A stretch of 64,000 nt of DNA, from positions 1 to 64,000 of the forward strand of contig JAODTK010005892.1 of the NCBI GenBank assembly GCA_026419785.1, read 5' to 3'. How positions within the stretch are numbered: the first letter of the stretch is position 1; each line of letters starts with the position of its first letter. Positions 60,190 to 64,000 of the stretch are shown here, one piece after another. Position numbers and translations under genes: made by a program. The notes beneath the pieces were generated by a model. The model was given only the letters and a program-made list of their open reading frames with translations. It was not told the DNA's origin and searched no databases. The DNA comes from Sclerodactyla briareus (lineage: Eukaryota > Echinodermata > Holothuroidea > Dendrochirotida > Sclerodactylidae).

Positions 60190-61200
60190 ATTTCAAATTC
60201 ACTGAACTGGTTGACCATGTCTACCGAAGGAGTACAGGTTTGTGGAAATACATGACTGAAATTTCGAATTAGCAAATTAGACACAATATTAAAACTTTCA
60301 TGACCCATTGCTCATTTCGAATATATATGTCAGGACCAAGGGTGGACCACACATTTCATGGGAATCTCACCAACTTGAACATTTACATGACTGAAGCCAA
60401 ATTATACACACATGAATAACCCCCAGTGACTCGAGTCAATGTAAAAAAAAAAAATGGAACTGAAGGTGATCATACGCATCAAGCTTTCATAGAAAATCTA
60501 ACAAACTTAAAATTTGGAAATGAAACTAGGCAAAATAGAATAACTGAATACTTCAGTCTATTCAAAAAGTTGGAAGGTAAGGATAAGTCATACCTACAAA
60601 GTTTCATGGGAATCGGGCAAACTTAGCATTACGCATAAATTATGCAAATGGAAGTTTGGGAATTACCTCCAGTGCCCAGAAATCCCTGATAAAAATTTGG
60701 AACTGAAGGTTAAAACATACCCACCGGTATTAAAAATCAACCAACTCATGATTTTGCATAAATTATGCAGATAGACACATGAATGACTCCATTGACCGTG
60801 AATCTTTGTTAAAAATTTCAGGACTGGATTTTAGACCCTACTCACTTCCAAGTTTGAGGAAAATCTTACAAACCTTGAAATTTCACATAAATTATGCAAA
60901 TTAGACAGCTTACTTGGCATTTTTTATGCTGTAAATCTTGACCTCACTTCACCTATGTGCCAAACCAAGTCTCCATAGCAGTTACGGTTCATCTGTAATC
61001 TTGGCTAACGAGCTTAAACAATGAATATTATGGAATAGGCCAATTACCCTCCTCTATAGTGAGTTTTGTGCCCAAGAACTAGTCAGGTTGTGTCCACCCA
61101 AACCCTGATACTACATACAAAATTTCGTCAAAATTGGCCTCACCGTTTCAGAGAAATCTGCTAAAAAGAAAGTTTGTCAGTTCAGGCGAAACAAAAACGG
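60190..61200 (+). repeat. Interspersed repeat family R1, tandemly reiterated internal module
   Basis: A module of about 120-150 bp is repeated: CC(A)GTGAC..., GAACTGAAGGT, CATACCYACMAAGTTTCATG, GGAATC..AC.AACTT and CATAAATTATGCAAATKRGA. It occurs near 60430-60540, 60570-60655, 60670-60780 and 60800-60905. The 3' end follows, with AAATTTCGTCAAAATTGGCC and GAAAGTTTGT. The array explains the short open frames in this region. Confidence 0.6.
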
Positions 61201-61389
61201 CATTGTTTGCATACTGTAATGTGTACTCAAGTGTACGTGGATGTATTAAATTAGTGTTCCACAGTTGTCAGGGATTGAGCCAAGGAGTAGAGTCAGATTC
61301 CAATTGCAGATGTCATCACAAATCTTGTTGGTACGAACATCTAAACCTACCGTAACCTTTCACCCCAATCCTAATTCCCTGACCCCACC

Positions 61390-61885
61390 CCTAATTACCC
61401 ATCACGCCTCATTCTTCGCCCAAGTTTGTCTTCCCGACTCTCCAATGGAGTGCATTGCAACTACTGCTACACAAGTTACACTGAAACAGTGGGTACATGC
61501 CCACGGGAATACATGCTACACCATGCCATACTGTTACTGCTTCCATCCCATAGCTAAGGACTGTACGCCAAACGGGCGAATCCTCAACGGCAACATTTGT
61601 CGGGCCCATAGTGAAGTTCTTCCCAGGCAAAATTGTATTTTGAGTGAATTAATGACAAAATAAAAATGGTAATTTCCAATGGCTCTATTAATTCCCAAAA
61701 GGTAGCCAGCGTAGGCCTAAGCTACTAACCTTGCTATGATTTTGTACAGGGACCACACTTGGCCTAGATCAGAAAAGTGAATATCTGAAGACACCTTGAA
61801 TACATGATTCGATCTTTTGTGAAATGTGTTTGTATCAACCCATCTACATGCCTGTTTCATTATCTGATGATTTTCAAATGTTTTT
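61390..61885 (-). repeat. Dispersed repeat, inverted partner of 1890-2460
   Basis: Reverse-complement match to the copy near the left end, with blocks in the same order (GGGACCACACTTGG, CATCTACATGCCTGTTTCAT, ATCTGATGATTTTCAAA). It contains a 132-codon open frame on the plus strand, which the other copy does not support as coding. The element type is unknown. No terminal inverted repeats or target duplications could be defined by eye. Confidence 0.62.
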
Positions 61886-62216
61886 AGTCGCAGATTTTAC
61901 GTTATCGTAGGATACGTTGACTTGTGCTGTAGTAATCATAATACTTAGGCTAGTACTTAACAGTATTATATAGGCTTACACGTTCAATGCTACGAAGGAC
62001 GAACCCTCTGACTCAAACCTTCGCTGCAAATTGCTTCCAAAATCATGGCTTTTCAAGAAGCTATTGCTCCCGATCTTCCAAGAAACGTCTGAATTATCTT
62101 TATTTATTCATCTCTGTACTACACATCACACTATTAGAAGGAGTTTCCATGATTATCGCGTGGAACGAGAAATATCAAGTGTCACTTTCGAGTGACTCTG
62201 CGCGAAGCGCTCGCTC

Positions 62217-62245
62217 CGGATGTGTACGTACGTACGTACGTTCGT
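62217..62245. repeat. (ACGT)n short repeat
   Basis: TGTACGTACGTACGTACGTT, then CGTTTG; a self-complementary tetranucleotide run. Confidence 0.85.
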
Positions 62246-62599
62246 TTGTCGGTATTGCCTGTACAGGACAGTTATGGTGCGTTCTTTCGAGGTTGTGACT
62301 TTGGTAATTACAGACAGAGTGAATACAAACCGAGTGCTCTCAAAGGTTATGTGACGCAATAACAACCACCCTCGGTTTTTGTCGATTCTTACCTGAGTAT
62401 ATACGGTATATACGAGGTCCGAAAAAACACGGCATACAGTACAGCTAGATTGCGAGGTCGGATCTCCGAGTGAATTATGGAAGAACTGAAACAGGATCCC
62501 TGGGAAATATATCAACTTTTCCATGGAATCAACCTAAACTACCTCAGATAACATGACATGTAATTTTGTGAACATGTCATGAAGAAGCACTTTTTGAGA

Positions 62600-63090
62600 A
62601 AACATTAGAATACAATTTGAGAACAGTCCAATCCTTTTCATAGCAGAAAATGCATTTGTAGATTTAAACAAAATAGCCCCTTATTCCTCTTTAATAACCT
62701 TTGACCTTGACCTCACAAGGTCAAAGTTGTCCCAGGGGTCAATGAACCTTGTTTCCAAGTTCGGTCCACATCACCAAAGTATGACTGTTTAGGGGCCTAT
62801 TATATTTCTTTTTCACCATAGTTACTTTTTAACTCTAATAGCATTATATGACGTTCCATAAAAAAATCTGTGTACAATCTGAAATGAGCGCTACCCAATG
62901 AACATTATGACTGAGTTTCAAGACAATCTAATGCTTTTGTAGGAGAAGATACATTTTGTAATTGTGAACAAAATGGCCAATTTTTATGCTTAATGACCTT
63001 TGACCTTGGACTTACAAGTCAGAAATGTCCTAGTGGTCATTGATCATTATGTTCAATTTTGGTCAACATCAATCAAAGATTGATCAATTC
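62600..63090. repeat. Tandem pair of TGACCTTTGACCT-type repeats
   Basis: Two units about 300 bp apart share AAATGGCC/AAATAGCC, then TTAATRACCTTTGACCTTG, a CAAGGTCAAAG/CAAGTCAGAAA segment, GTCAATGAAC/GTCATTGATC and TTYGGTCMACATCA. The second has an exact TGACCTTTGACCT (62994-63006), a DR1 nuclear-receptor site on the minus strand; the first contains TGACCTTGACCT (DR0). Confidence 0.65.
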
Positions 63091-63178
63091 GCAGCCAAAA
63101 GTCAAAAAAAAAAGAAAAAAAAAAAGTCAATTGTGGACACACAGGAATGAGTAGATAGAATGAAATCCGGATCACAAA

Positions 63179-63205
63179 AGCTCAACCAGCATAGCTGGTT
63201 TGAAC
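63179..63205. repeat. Second copy of the CTCAACCAGC palindrome
   Basis: AGCTCAACCAGC, then AT, then AGCTGGTTTGAACT. It shares the upstream ATCACAAA context with 5768-5794. In both places it is directly joined to members of the interspersed family that ends in a 'TAAGTCTCTT' signature, which suggests it is an end structure of a mobile element. Confidence 0.6.
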
Positions 63206-64000
63206 TAAAAATCAGTCTTACAGGTTTTGAAAAATCCTGCTTAATGGGAAAGTGTGACATACACACGGATAGCGCAACACAAGTGGCTGCTTAAGTCTCT
63301 TTTTTTGATTCAATTCAGCCGAGTCAGAAACCTGTGGATAATGCAGTGAATGGAAGGCAAAATTGGGGGAAATGTAATTCAACGAATGAAGGAGATGGAA
63401 ACTGCAAGTTAAATTTCATGACATTACTGCCTGAAGCCAAAGAGTTAGGCACTAAATAAGCAGCTCTTGAAGCTACTTAACAATACAGCTTGGTCCTTCA
63501 ATGTCACTGAGGTAACTCAACGGTGCTCACAATGTGAACTAAATGCGAACAATAATTCCCATAAATTCAAATAGGAACTGATGAATGAATAATTTTTTTT
63601 GCCCCAAAAATTGCTGTCATATTGGATTTTGGAATGGTAATCCGCAGAATTGGTCTCATATTCATCAGAAGTACTAACGGCCCTGTATTAAATAATCACA
63701 CTTTGGAATGCCCTTCCTGTTGTTTGGTTTAAATTGAACAATAGGCAAATGATTAGCATGCTGATGATGGAAGTACTGAATAAAGCCCACATATAGGAAA
63801 ATTCAAGAAATCATCTTGGTTTGAATACTATGACTGAGTAAATGCTCTGAATTGTACCTCCATAATGCTGGAATTGCCCATTTGACTTGATCAGAATTGA
63901 ATAAGCGCTCATTTGATACTTATAATTTGGAAATAAATGGGGAGAAAATATATATATTTTCATCTTTTTGGCGTAATTGCATTGAGTAGGTGCCCATGTG

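Overview
The window looks like nuclear DNA from an animal, probably a marine invertebrate. The evidence is spliced exons with GT/AG borders and introns of many kilobases, a non-LTR retrotransposon of the Jockey/CR1 type, a DIRS-type tyrosine-recombinase retrotransposon, hAT-like DNA transposons, a tRNA-derived SINE, a minisatellite and many short dispersed repeats. I cannot name the species; echinoderm or lancelet would fit the mix, but that is inference. Nearly every coding stretch and repeat copy carries single-base indels, so either the assembly is unpolished (long-read-like) or most of the coding relics are dead. Exact lengths and reading frames should be read with that in mind.

Host gene. 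Three collinear exons on the minus strand, at 42276-42395, 29090-29221 and 9158-9303, encode consecutive parts of one major facilitator superfamily transporter of the oxalate:formate antiporter / 'apicoplast pyruvate carrier-like' group. In order they give TM1, the cytoplasmic loop signature after TM2-3, and the KGLVNG...FIFNFVQTYYINPDN segment near TM6. The gene would span at least 33 kb, with repeat-filled introns of about 13 and 20 kb. The linking exons and the C-terminal half were not found. Directly upstream of the 9.2 kb exon lies a degenerate tandem array (about 9304-10240) whose units each repeat the start of that exon together with its splice acceptor.

Region by region. 0-9 kb: dispersed and tandem repeats and microsatellites. 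9.1-10.3 kb: transporter exon and its duplicated-exon array. 11.0-13.9 kb: a decayed Jockey/CR1-like LINE on the plus strand with endonuclease, reverse transcriptase and an A-rich tail. 14.1-15.4, 34.0-35.2 and 46.3-47.6 kb: three elements of 1.26-1.29 kb with TAGGG... inverted ends. 16.2-16.6 and 45.8-46.2 kb: two SINE copies. 21.7-22.1 kb: a second LINE fragment. 24.8-25.5 kb: an unrecognised coding-like stretch. 26.2-28.4 kb: a 1.06 kb tandem duplication. 35.9-37.1 kb: a minisatellite of about 65 bp units. 42.5-42.9 kb: a 333 bp hAT MITE with a perfect 8 bp target duplication. 51.4-58.2 kb: a nearly complete DIRS-like retrotransposon on the minus strand (GC-rich, unlike its surroundings) with inverted terminal repeats and an internal complementary region. 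58-64 kb: more of the dispersed repeat families, including TGACCT-rich units that resemble nuclear-receptor sites.

No ribosomal RNA, functional tRNA, CRISPR array or bacterial-type operon was seen. Apart from the transporter, everything coding that I could recognise is mobile-element derived.
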